Below, piece by piece: positions 45,501-55,300 of a DNA stretch of 64,000 nt. How positions within the stretch are numbered: position 1 is the first letter of the stretch; every line of letters starts with the position of its first letter. Below the pieces are notes generated by a model. That model was given only the letters and a program-made list of their open reading frames with translations. It did no database searches and was not told the origin of the DNA. The stretch covers positions 2,357,404-2,421,403 of the forward strand of contig BDGG01000003.1 in NCBI GenBank assembly GCA_001949185.1, in the 5' to 3' direction. Made by a program: the position numbers and the translations under genes. Source of the DNA: Ramazzottius varieornatus. Its lineage: Eukaryota > Tardigrada > Eutardigrada > Parachela > Ramazzottiidae.

Positions 45501-47589
45501 GACACAACGTTTCTTCTACAGTATCAACACTGAATTTGAACTAGAAACAGTCAAAAAGACTAAGACTGGCGTTAACAGCAGTTTTGTGACGTTTTGTTAG
45601 GATCACAATGCGATGTGAAAGCGCGAATAGAAATTGTGCTGCGAGATTCACCACTTGTGTGTTGGCGCCGCACGCACCGATTCGAACGGCGCAACGGTCT
45701 GCTGTGCAAGATCACCCAGCAGGCGGCGCATCGCTTCACTTCCGCGGTCGATTCGAAAGATCTTTCCCGTGGCGAATTTGAACGCCTAACATGCCATCGC
45801 AAACTTGTCGTTCATTTAGTCAAGGAAAGTAATCGTGGATAAAACAAGGGTAAATTTCGATCGTACAGTGTACGACAAAATTAACCGTTAAAAATGGGCA
45901 TAACAGTGCAGTTGAGCTTATTTACAACTCAGCCAATGAGAATTATATTTCGCTGCATGCGCAAACTTCATTGGCTTTATCCATCTGGCTCCATCCAACA
46001 CCCATTTTTGACGGTAATTTTGTCGTAAACTGTATTTGACCATTCCATACGTTTTAGGGAAGATCGGTTATCGGAGGCGACGTTATTAGGGTTCGTGATT
46101 ATTAGGAGCGGAAGTTCTTCGCGGCCAAAGTTTTCCGGGAATGAGGACATATTTTAGGGGCAGGTGTTGTTCGGGTTCGAAGTAGTTAGGGGAAAGAGTT
46201 CTTCGGGTCCGAGGTTCTTCGGAGCCACGTTCAGGATGAGCTGGAGTTAGGGTATAACGTACCCCACCCCTTTTTTTCATGCCTATTCCATCTTTTCAAG
46301 TCTTTTTCCAGCGACATTTTCTTCTTGAATAAACTCTCTTGTATTTCCACTATGATTTCCTTACTGAATTCCTCGACCGAAAACTCGATCTCCTGACTAA
46401 TCGTTCCTGTTTGCGCTCGCATCTTCCATGTGCCGAACTTGAGTTCTGGCGCAAGCTGGTACTCGACATTGACAACTCCAAAATTGCTATGCAATGCTGG
46501 GTACCGGCGCTGCAGATATCCATCCGGGTTGTAGATGAAAACGTCCACAGCGCCATGGTACGGTGTTAGCGACGGCGTCAACGGAATTATCCGACACCGA
46601 ACTGCAATAAAGTACGACAAAACTTTACCTGTATTGTGAATTCAGTTAGATACGAGAGTATTCATCACTTTGATATTACCCATGTCGTCTTGGCGGTAAA
46701 TAGGCTTCTCAAGACGCATGATAATATTGACGGAAGAGCTTTCAAGTTCAAGTGGCGCACGATGTCTGAACGAGGATGTCGTTCCGCCATGTTGAAAGTG
46801 ACCCTCCAGAACCAGCTCGTAGCTTCCTACTGGCAGCAGTTTCTTCACCTTCAACGAAGCAAGAAAGAAAGTCGTGAAGCCAGCTTCTGTTTACTTCAAA
46901 CAACAGAATCAAAAAAATAGAATTAAACAACAAAGGAATTAAGAAAAAAAGGAGGACTTATCGTGCAAATGGAGTACAATATACAAAACAATCGAGTATT
47001 CGAGGCGTCAGCAACTGAATTGAACATTGTTGTTTTCCCAGGTGGCGCACATTCTCGGTTAACAACAACGACGAGATGCGCCAGTTGAGATGACGACCAT
47101 GTTCAGTTTTCATTTCCCATTTGTTCAACAGAAAACTTGCCTTCATCAACAAAACATCCTGGCTGCCAGGCAAAAACTGGCGCACACCATGTGCCACTGT
47201 TGAGGTGTTCCAACGAACCCAAGCACTAAGCTCTAGAGGAGTAACTGCGTCGGCCAAAAGCACGACGAATATTTTGTACGTTTGCCCGTCGGCGACATTT
47301 TTGGAGGCTGCAATGAAGTAACTCCTGGAAGGACACGAGCACGATCGCGAAGAAACATATGAGGACAATGACTTTTGTAAAATAACTTTACTCACTGCTT
47401 GCTCCTGGGAATCGGAAGCGGTTGGAATAGTAGGGGAGGACCCTCAAAAAATGGCAGATGACCCTGGAAGTTCACGTCCAGAGGGAGAGGAGGTTCCACG
47501 CCCGGAACCGCAGGGAAAACTTGCGAACTGGTCAAGGTGATGCGGCAGACAGAAACAATCACCGTTACCGCAGTATTCCACAGCATCAT
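39516..47589 (-). CDS. Mcr: Mcr-like alpha-2-macroglobulin family protein, thioester motif lost
   Basis: About eighteen exons. A signal peptide (start 47589, MMLWNTAVTVIVSV) is followed by macroglobulin domains: ASKNVADGQTYKI (MG1), LPVGSYELVLEG and MRLEKPIYRQDD (MG1-MG2), then VEEF...IEVNVTQP (MG3). An LDL-receptor class A module lies at about 43160-43290 (EKCDGVWNCKDGTDEGQC). The alpha-2-macroglobulin segment holds VWMAADSTTV and MSETLGLG. The thioester position reads MPHQGGEMSVFSF instead of the usual GCGEQ, so the reactive Cys and Gln are both absent. The receptor-binding domain ends in a Cys-rich segment and one hydrophobic helix (FFPILTIVFVLFTVYF). An LDLa insertion, a lost thioester and a C-terminal membrane helix are features of Drosophila Mcr (Tep6), which works in septate junctions and phagocytosis. 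Several introns carry repeats. An upstream in-frame start at 47640 is possible. Confidence 0.9.
41999..42121. repeat. AAGTGGCGCAC palindromic element, copy 11 (Mcr intron)
   Basis: Arms CGGAGCCGGGCAATCAAAG and TTTGTTTGCTCCGGTCC mirrored; TATAAGATCGTTATCTCAAG on the left against CTTGAGAGAACAATCGTGTA on the right; loop CATTGCCTTGGCTGGAAA. Confidence 0.87.
42800..42926. repeat. AAGTGGCGCAC palindromic element, copy 12 (Mcr intron)
   Basis: Cores GCAAGTGGCGCAC and ATGCGCGACTTGG; arms AAACTCGACCAGATTAG and CGATCTCGTCGAATTCG; loop CTTCCAGCCAATATCAG in the reverse orientation. Confidence 0.8.
44343..44392. repeat. Decayed AAGTGGCGCAC element, copy 13 (Mcr intron)
   Basis: Only the centre is readable: ACTGGCGCACGTTCCCATGG and GTGCGCCAATAG. 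The outer arms are not recognisable. Confidence 0.55.
45040..45290. repeat. Degenerate 16-bp minisatellite, forward orientation (Mcr intron)
   Basis: Repeating words such as CCTCGAACTCGAACAA, CTTCGAACCCAAAGAA, CCTCCGACCCGAAGAC and GCTTTCCCCTAACAG follow one another at about 16-bp steps. The loose consensus is CNNCGNNCCCNAANAA. Units are diverged and the borders are soft. Confidence 0.65.
45867..46032. mobile_element. Mariner/Tc1-like MITE with TA flanks (Mcr intron)
   Basis: Starts CAGTGTACGACAAAATTA and ends with the mirrored TAATTTTGTCGTAAACTG. Each side is flanked by TA, the Tc1/mariner target duplication. Arms of about 33 bp include AAAAATGGG and CCCATTTTT. It is 166 bp long and has no coding capacity. 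Confidence 0.78.
46060..46255. repeat. Degenerate 16-bp minisatellite, reverse orientation (Mcr intron)
   Basis: On the minus strand the words CCTCGGACCCGAAGAA, CTCTTTCCCCTAACTA, CTTCGAACCCGAACAA, CTTTGGCCGCGAAGAA and TCACGAACCCTAATAA follow in 16-bp steps. It is the same repeat as at 45040-45290 in the opposite direction, with the mariner-like MITE between the two. Confidence 0.65.
47004..47118. repeat. AAGTGGCGCAC palindromic element, copy 14 (Mcr intron)
   Basis: Cores CCAGGTGGCGCAC and ATGCGCCAGTTGAG; arms AACTGAATTGAACATTG and CATGTTCAGTTTTCATTT mirrored. Confidence 0.78.
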
Positions 47590-48286
47590 GGGATAGAACC
47601 ACTCGGGCGACCCGTTTATGACGTATTTGTTGTAACTCACGGTACCGAAGGTACCACACTGAAAGGCGGAAGTAAACTCAAAGTCACCGTTTCCGGTCAG
47701 TGAAACAGGAACTGTACACGCACGATGGGTAAGTATGGGACAGTAAAAAGTATGTGACGGGTCTTTTCGCTACAGCGGCACGGGCAGGTGATTCTTACTA
47801 GAAGTAAAAACGAACACTGAAGGATGCTTTGCTGTACGCACGTGCTGAATAGCAGAAAGCGCGACCTTCAAGGCTTTTTTGGTGTACCGTCGAGGTCGCT
47901 TGGTCTTGAAGGGCTGGGACATTATGGGAGCAGAAACGATATGAATTCGAGAGCGTCTCCGGCAGAAAGTAAATGAACAATCCGCAGCCTCGAAGCGCAA
48001 CAGTCAAACAGCTGATTGGCTGATGGGTACTAGTGCATGACAATTTTCTTCGGTTAAATTTCTCTGTGTTACGTCATATCCTCGATTCTCATTCCTGGCT
48101 CGCATTCACGATGTAAATCCGCCGTCCTCCTGCCTATCCCATACTTTTTACTGTCCCATACTTACCCATCGTACGTGTACTGTATTTACATGCACAAGTG
48201 TATTGCTACAGCATACGTTCAACGTATTGCGTATCAGTCGCGATATGGAGAACAAGAATGGATTCTCCACTGGGTCTCGAAGTTTT

Positions 48287-51200
48287 TTATGCAGCCCCAA
48301 TAGCATTTATTGGAACAGTCAGGGTTGCCATGCTCGCTTCCTGCTGCGGAGGCTCCGCGGTGGGTTTCTCTCCGGAGGTTACTTTCTTCCTGTGACTAAC
48401 CTGGTGTAGATGTCGTACTTTGGGTCTAAAAAACATAGCGAGACAGTAGTCATATCACAATATAGAATAATATAGCCTGAGCTAACCCAGCCCTAGTGAT
48501 GCTTTTTACCTGTCCACTACGACGTAAGTCGGCCCTGTTATGTTCAGGAGTGGGTTGGCGTTATTCTTTTGTAGAATATTATCAGTAACGGCCTTATCTT
48601 TGATATAGTCTTTTATGAGCTCCTCTAGCTTCGCATTCTGTTTCGTCAGCTCTCTGATCTCGTACGACCGCGCAATGTTCTTTAGCTCCATGTGGGCGTT
48701 GTTCATCAAGCAGGGACCCATCCGCGCAATGTCCTTTGCACTCTGCCACATGACACTCAAGTTTTATACAGTATGCGTAGATCGAAGCACAAACTCTTCC
48801 CCAAACGGTAAACTGCATACCTCATTTATAGGGAACTTTGGTATCCTGGCCTTCAGGCTTTCCAGGTTTGCTTCTTCTTCCCTGGTAAGCTGCGCGGGCG
48901 ACGATGCGTACAGTTTGTCATCGGGCGTCTGCATACGATGGCAAGCCAAAGCATTGCGAACTAGTCTAACTCCCTACCAAAGTCAAGGTGGTCATTGGAA
49001 ATAATACTGACGCTATTAAATACACCATGCGACGCTGGTTTTTGCTAACTGGCGCTTTTGGTCATGGCGACCGTTTGACCGTTTTTTGACATGAGGATCT
49101 CGGGAACATTCAGATACACGTACACTTAAAGATGGCACGCTTGGCACACAAACCGGAAGTTTGACCAGTGGCTGAACGGTGATCATGACCCCAGCTTTAC
49201 CTGAAGCAAACTTGGCGATGGCGCCAACTAATTAATTGCGTTAGTCATCGTACAAAGCCGGTCGACGCAGCTCAGCATTGTACGAAGTGCCTTTGCCCTA
49301 ACATACTGAGGCACTAACGTTACAGCCACGAGATTCATGGTGCGTTACTGACTGCGCATTGACTCGTGACGGGAGTACTCTGTGCGGGACTTCACGAAAA
49401 CGAGCATGTAACACATAAAATATTTCAAGTTTATTTTAGCGCAAAAAATCCCTCCAAAATCCTCAATCTCGATATAAATTTTGACCAACCGATAATCACA
49501 TCAAGTTAATCGAGGACCGTGGTATTTGAATCTTGAGAATTCAGGTACTTGACTTATTTTACACTGGCGAAATTAACTTTAAAAATGACAGCTTTGTATT
49601 CCGGACCCTGGGCGCTAAAATCTATATTCCTGTGATTCCCAAATAAAGTGGCTTCCTCGTTTGTGCTGCTGGCTACTGAGCTCTGTTTCATCTACCGATG
49701 AGTGGTACTTTTAGCCTCCTGGCCAATCGATCCAACATTCTTTATGGATTCGTTTACGGCCACAGTTCTTAGTTCGCGAGGCGGTCAACTTGGCCGTTTT
49801 AGAAAGTAAAGATCAGCTCTTGATCATCCCGCTACGGGGGAAGATCAACTGATAGGATCTCTGATCCTCAGTATGTACGATCCTCCACACGCGTGAAATC
49901 GTCCCGGGTAGTGAGCACGCGGCAGACCGGTCAATCAACGGTCAGCTTTCAATCAGTCAGACAGATTTGCGCCATGAGTACATAATCAGATAATCGATGA
50001 CACGCTGGGCTAACCGTGTGTGATACTGCACATTAATGCTAGACTGATTGCGGCTGACCGTTGATTGGCCGGTCTGCCGCGTGCTCACTACCCGGGACGG
50101 ATTCACGCGTACGACTGTGTGGAGGATCGTACATACTGAGAATCAGAGATCCTATCAGTTGATCTTCCCCCGTAGCGGGATGATCAAGAGCTGATCTTTA
50201 CTTTCTAAAACGGCCAAGTTGACCCGCCTCGCGAACTAAGAACTGCGGCCGTAAAAGAATCCATAAAGAATGTTGGATGGGTTGGCCAGGAGGCTAAAAG
50301 TACCACCCATCGGTAGATGAAACAGAGCTTAGAGAGTATACTCCAGATAACTGTATCCAGCCGTTTAGAACGTACGTCCAACACCCCTCCAGAAAAAGTC
50401 GTTTCCTGAACAATTTGGAAATTTGCCAAAAAATGCCACATAGGAAAAACCAGCGTCATAATGACTATCGTAAATGACACGTCTTACGAGTTTTTCCAAA
50501 TCGAACAACTGATCATGAACATTCTGGAAGTTCAAGGTCATTTCTCGGTGAGCCTTCTGGAAGCGCGCATTGCCCAAACGGATCCGTCGTTTAACCAGAC
50601 CGGTGACTGCCTTGAGACGACCTTTGAGCTGGAAGAGAGATCTCCATGAAGTTAGTCCACACGGTCGGTTGTAACGTTGAGTACCTGTTCCCAGTAACGC
50701 ATCTTAATTTCCGCGGTCCGCCGGAAGTTTGCCAGCTTAGACTTGCGCATAGTGACTTGTTGCTACAAACTAAATCCTCTTTTAACCCAGAACTCCATAT
50801 CAAGAAACCGTATGAAGAAAGGCTTTCTTACTGACAGCATGCTGATTCGCATGACTTGGTACTTGACTTCCTTCGAGCTGATTTCGTCCTTCGCCCGAAG
50901 CTCCTGGTAGCGAACCAGCTTCTCTTCAGTTCGATTCCGGTACTTGATGTATTCGTCCTCTATCTTTTGGTACAAATCTGAAATCACTTGTTCCATCTGG
51001 ATCCTTAAGATTTGCTTTTCCTCCATGATCTGTCGAATAAGACATTAAGAATACAACAAAGTTTCCAAAAGATTCTGCGTAAACTTACTCGGTTCTTGAT
51101 TTCGTCCAGCGATGTTAGAAACTTGGTCCGCCGTTCAGTTTCTTCCTCCGACCACTCTTCATCCAGAATTTTCTTCATCACTTCTAGCTTTCTCATGTCG

Positions 51201-51769
51201 TCATCGTTCTGTTTGCTCAACATGTTCGTCTTGGCACATAGTTCAGCCAGCAGGGTGCGCAAGCTACCGTAGAACTCTTCCTCCATGAACTTGCGCAGGT
51301 CGTCGTGCATCTCCACTAACCGGCTCAACGCCGCTGTATGGCGTCGAGCTAGCCCTTCCTCCTGTTCGAAAGCCTCACGCATGTCATTCATTAGGAAATG
51401 CAGCAAGTCCCCCCGTCGGTCAATTTCTTGCTCAACGTGTAACGCTTCTTGGCGCATGGCTTCATGGAGTTCCCTTCGCTTGACTCGTCGAAGGTGCGGA
51501 CGATGCTGGTTGAGCACTTGATTAAAGGAATTCTTTGCCAAGTTGTATTCGAAATACGCGTTATCCTAAGAACAAAATTTGCTTTAAAATCGGAATCTAT
51601 AATTAGTATTAATAGCAGAAAAGCCAGAAGAACTTCTGCGCGAAGCTGAACAAACCTCTAAGAACGTATGGACTGCGGTATGCCGCCGCCATGACCGCAC
51701 CCATGGCTCCATATTTCCTTTCTTTTTCCCCTTCCCTTTCCCTTCATGTCCTCCCTGCTTCTTCGGCAT
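48287..51769 (-). CDS. DRC2: Dynein regulatory complex subunit 2 (CCDC65)
   Basis: Exons on the minus strand: 51656-51769, 51099-51565, 50832-51029, 50685-50762, 50488-50628, 48821-48973, 48506(or 48507)-48742 and a likely last exon 48287-48425. The protein starts MPKKQGG and is almost entirely coiled coil. Blocks align with CCDC65: VKRRELHEAMRQEA, MEEKQILRIQMEQVISDLY, LRAKDEISSKEVKYQV and the C-terminal KNIARSYEIRELTKQNAKLEELIKDY with NPLLNI. DRC2 is part of the nexin link that regulates dynein in motile axonemes. The second-last exon can end in a stop at 48506 or splice (AG/GTAAAA) to the last exon ending at 48287, which gives a Lys/Pro-rich tail. Intron 5 (48974-50487) holds a foldback element. 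Confidence 0.9.
49679..50329. mobile_element. Foldback element with about 280-bp arms in DRC2 intron 5
   Basis: Left arm about 49679-49959 (starting AGCTCTGTTTCATCTACCGA) and right arm about 50043-50329 (ending TCGGTAGATGAAACAGAGCT) are inverted copies with scattered substitutions and small indels. The centre is only about 83 bp. There are no transposase frames and no clear target duplication. The sequence differs from the 19.7-kb foldback, so it is a second family. Confidence 0.85.
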
Positions 51770-52206
51770 TCCAGAGCGCTAGCTGTAAGACGCAGTATGC
51801 TCAGTCCAGACACTCCTCAACACAAGCCTATCACGCGAAAGTCTGCAGCTCTCGTCGTAATCGTCAACAAGGAAGTCCTTGGCTGGGATTTACAGCTTAC
51901 GCGTGCAAACATACAAGTAAATCCTACAACCGAAATTATTCCTTTGGCCTGTTGCTGATTCTAGGGCCGAACTACAACGAGCGAAGGCAACGAGCGCACC
52001 TGCCAACTTTCCCTGGCTGACCAGAAAACATCAGCGTCATCTCCGAGCAACTTCCCTCTTTTATTATCATCCGGCGTACGCCAAGACCGTAGAATACGCA
52101 TGGTTCAAAATTTTTTCTACATTTGTCACAAAGCCTAAAAGAGAGCCGTACAAAATCAAATGAGAATTCAAAAAGGCCGACATCTATATCAAAGTAAAGA
52201 GCTGTA

Positions 52207-53550
52207 TTACTTCATTCGGCTTCGGCTAGGTGCCATGGCGTCTCCAATAGCACTGTAAGTTCCGTTCGATCCGGAAGGATTCATCACAGCATTTCTCAGC
52301 AGAGTATTCTCCGTCCTCAGTGCATTATTCTCATATTCCAACGAAACCATTCTCTCCTTGAGTAGCCTCGTTTGGTTCATTACTTGGTCCAGGTCCGAGT
52401 TGACAGCCATCAAGACATGTTCCGTCACCAATGACATGCATTTCTGGATCTTGGCTTCTATCCTGTCAAATCCTTCAGCTTTGCCCAAGCCCGTTCCTGG
52501 TGAGCTACTCGCAGGTGTTCCACCTCCTGGTGGGGCCTCCCAGACTTTATCGATCATTTCAGCGAAGTACGTCTCACCTTTTGGTCTCGGATTGAGCGGA
52601 TCCGAAGCTTTCCTTGAATGGGTTCCACCAGCCGTTGGAGTGGGACTAGCGCGGGCGGAAGTCGACTCGTTGACGGGTAAGCTCCGCCTGTGCCCGTTGA
52701 CGTCACTCTGGGCAGCTTCAGTCGGCACGGCCTTGAGAGATCCATCGGCTGAGTAGGACAGGAGAGTGGGGTAGTTTGGGCTCGGTGGCGTACTGTTAGC
52801 TGGCATCGGGAACTTACTGGGTACTTCCGGCGAATTGGGAGTGACGTTGGCAGGTGAGTTGGGCGGAGCAGGTGAGCGGGTACGAGGAAGTGCCAGTCCA
52901 GCACGTGGCGAAGAGGCGCCTGTGGACGTCAAGTGCAGGTTGTGCTGGACAGTGGGTAGAGCCGTGCCGCTATTGGGCTCCGGCGCGGTCTCGACAGCCG
53001 GTGTCACTGTGATACCTGCAACTGGAGTAGCGGTTGGCGTCGTATTCACTTCCTTGTCTTTAGTGAGCTCCACGCTAGTTTGAGTCAGCACTGGAGTATG
53101 CATTCGACTGCCATCTTTTCCGGGGAGATCATGGAAGTCGAAGCATGTAAATCGGCCGCGAACATAGGGAATCTTGTCGCCGAGCTTGACTACCTTGAAG
53201 CGCGAACTGCGGTTCTGGTCCGTTGCGGAGATGGCCAGACTTAACGATTCACTGCGACACGACATCTGGTCTGCTCGGTCCGAATCTTGACGACTGTTTC
53301 GCTCGGACTCGCTTAGATGTGACAGGTTTCCGCCGCGCTTCCGTACCACCATCGTTGTCTTGATTAGCTTCAGGTTGCCCGGGTCTCCGACTCCTTCGAT
53401 CTTCACGCCGTTCGTCGAGGAAGTGATGATCTCGAGGCTCTTGGACGAGTCATCCGAAGTGGAAGAGTCTTCGGATTTGTAGGTAAAGAGTACACCGCGC
53501 GACATTTTGTCGGCAACGTCGATTGTATTCCCCGAGTTCGACAGCTGCAT
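52207..53550 (-). CDS. TSC22 domain family protein, long isoform (bunched-like)
   Basis: One long exon. An N-terminal conserved box reads SSRFKVVKL followed by VRGRFTCFDF, the TSC22 long-isoform signature. A Pro/Ser/Thr-rich disordered middle leads to a C-terminal TSC box and leucine zipper (IEAKIQKCMSLVTEHVLMAV then LEYENNALRTENTLL). The family dimerises and scaffolds WNK/SPAK kinases or acts in transcription and growth control (Drosophila bunched, mammalian TSC22D). The basic-region spacing is a little longer than usual. The first ATG in frame is at 53550; an acceptor-like TTTGTGCAG just upstream at 53568-53576 suggests that an upstream exon also exists. Confidence 0.88.
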   Translation of the reverse strand: MQLSNSGNTIDVADKMSRGVLFTYKSEDSSTSDDSSKSLEIITSSTNGVKIEGVGDPGNLKLIKTTMVVRKRGGNLSHLSESERNSRQDSDRADQMSCRSESLSLAISATDQNRSSRFKVVKLGDKIPYVRGRFTCFDFHDLPGKDGSRMHTPVLTQTSVELTKDKEVNTTPTATPVAGITVTPAVETAPEPNSGTALPTVQHNLHLTSTGASSPRAGLALPRTRSPAPPNSPANVTPNSPEVPSKFPMPANSTPPSPNYPTLLSYSADGSLKAVPTEAAQSDVNGHRRSLPVNESTSARASPTPTAGGTHSRKASDPLNPRPKGETYFAEMIDKVWEAPPGGGTPASSSPGTGLGKAEGFDRIEAKIQKCMSLVTEHVLMAVNSDLDQVMNQTRLLKERMVSLEYENNALRTENTLLRNAVMNPSGSNGTYSAIGDAMAPSRSRMK

Positions 53551-55300
53551 AATCACGGTAGAAGATCTGCACAAATGAGAACACTACACAGAAGGTATCG
53601 GAGCATGTCTGGCCGAGCTTTTGAACCTCGCAAAGACGGATCTACGCAAAAAATATTTCCACAACCACGACCACGAGTTTGCTTAGCTCGTGTGTTTGTC
53701 TGTGTTGATTCAGGGGACCCAAAAATAATATATCAATAAATGACAGCACATGCAGTCGACCGTGACTTAACAAGGTTGTGCGAAGGAGTACGAAGCGACC
53801 TTCATGCACCGCGACCGCAAGTCTGCAACTTTCCAGAATACCCCACAGCAAACAGGATCGATTTTACAATTATAGACCAGACTAGACTCACCTCCACAAA
53901 GGTCTTTGAAGGAAAACGAAAAATCCCTATCGAGCAAGAGAGTACGCTTTTCTTCCTTCCGCATCAATATGCTCTTCGGCAGATAATGATTTTCGGATTG
54001 ATTGCTTTAACAACTGTTCCTCATCAACGGCTTCCTGTGCATAACGATCTCCGACTTACCGTACATCTACTGAAGGCTCTTTTCACATCAGCTGGCTGGC
54101 TCCGGAGCCGTGTGCATATCTGCCGGCGTGGAAGCGACGTCGCAGTGTCTTCGACATTGGAAGTTGGTGAACCTGCCAAGTATAAACCAACCTACGCATG
54201 TGACGGTTTAAACATAGCCATAGCTTCCTCGAATATTCCGCTCTTGGCAGCACAAATTGCTTACCTGCAATGTCACTTCGCCTGCAAGTTCATCCGGTAC
54301 ATCGCTCAAAATAAACATGGGGGGATAATCGCCAAAACAAATAGGTGCACCCCATTCTGATAGGTGTGTGGCTGGACGACACGCGCGGCGCATGTACGAA
54401 ATAACTCCGCGCGGCGCGCGCGGACTATCACCCACTTTTCCCGATGTTCCGGCTCCGGGCTTCTTTCCGTCTGACAGCGTGGACTCGCGGCTTTCGTACA
54501 AAGACGGAGAGAGTCAGGAATGTAGAATCCCGACAGTTTACAAAAGCAACGACGATTCTGGGAGTAACCATAGTCTAGAGCACCCGGATATACCTCGTTG
54601 GCCCGCAGCGCAGCTGAGCGTAGAAATCACTGGCAAGTAACAGTAGAACCAAAACAAACCACAGTGCACCACTGGCGATTCCCCTGTGCTACTGCTAACG
54701 TTAACACCATACGGGTAAGCGGCTACGGATAGGCTTTGGCGCAGTTTAGGGTGTTTTGCTACAGCTAATCGAGGAGGACAATCCTGCTTCGTTTCCGATC
54801 CATCAAATCAACTCTCTGAATGCGAGGCAACCACCGAAGGCAGTTCCATAGTCGTAGTCCCCACTGCCCAGTCAGCGGCAGTCACTAATAAGAATAAGTT
54901 TGCCGCGCCCTTGTACCAAAGATCTTCGTGCCACTAACACGAACAAAGCTTGTCCGAAGCTTCATTTGATTTTACTTATCAGAAATCTCGCACGATCCAT
55001 AAAATCGTAAAAGAATAAAACGGGAATACGGGAAAAGCTTACAGACAGACAGGAATACTACAGACTAGTCAGGAACAGGAGGAGGTCCACGCGATAGATT
55101 ACCACTACAAAAGCCAGGACGGACTTCAAAGAAGCGAGATCACATGGGAAAGAAAGATTATTTCGCATCCCTATCCGAAAGAGAAAGATGTCGTTGTTTA
55201 ACTATTCTGAAAGATCCTACCTGTCTAGAAAGCTGTACAAAAGAGAAAACTCTTTACAGAATAAAATCTCAGTTTATTTAATTATTTTCTAATTTTCTTG
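53551..55300. other. Region between TSC22 and ZDHHC genes
   Basis: Should hold the TSC22 promoter or 5' exons and the ZDHHC 3' end. On the minus strand 54270-54500 has an exon-like frame (WGAPICFGDYPPMF, DVPDELAGEVTLQ, then GTAAGC). A second open piece follows an acceptor at about 54180 and soon stops. On the plus strand 53740-54360 is open for 206 codons without recognisable sequence. None of this is firm. Confidence 0.35.
54271..54501 (-). CDS. Possible exon, unrecognised
   Basis: Minus-strand frame without an ATG at its 5' end, ending in a good donor (CAG/GTAAGC). It encodes a Gly/Ser-rich stretch, then GAPICFGDYPPMFILSDVPDEL. It might be a 5' exon of the TSC22 gene or a small separate gene; joining it to the next acceptor gives a stop after about 29 codons. 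No family was recognised. Confidence 0.22.

Noticed and set aside
45594-45842. 82-codon plus frame in the Mcr intron
   Set aside because: Antisense to a transcribed intron and flanked by repeats; no homology recognised.
46742-46765. AAGTTCAAGTGGCGCACGA, half of the palindromic core
   Set aside because: It lies in an Mcr exon and encodes a conserved macroglobulin segment (RAPLELE). No mirrored arm follows, so chance is the likely reason.
53740-54360. 206-codon plus-strand frame
   Set aside because: No ordered or conserved motif and no splice context. Composition is not protein-like and the minus strand has better exon signals.
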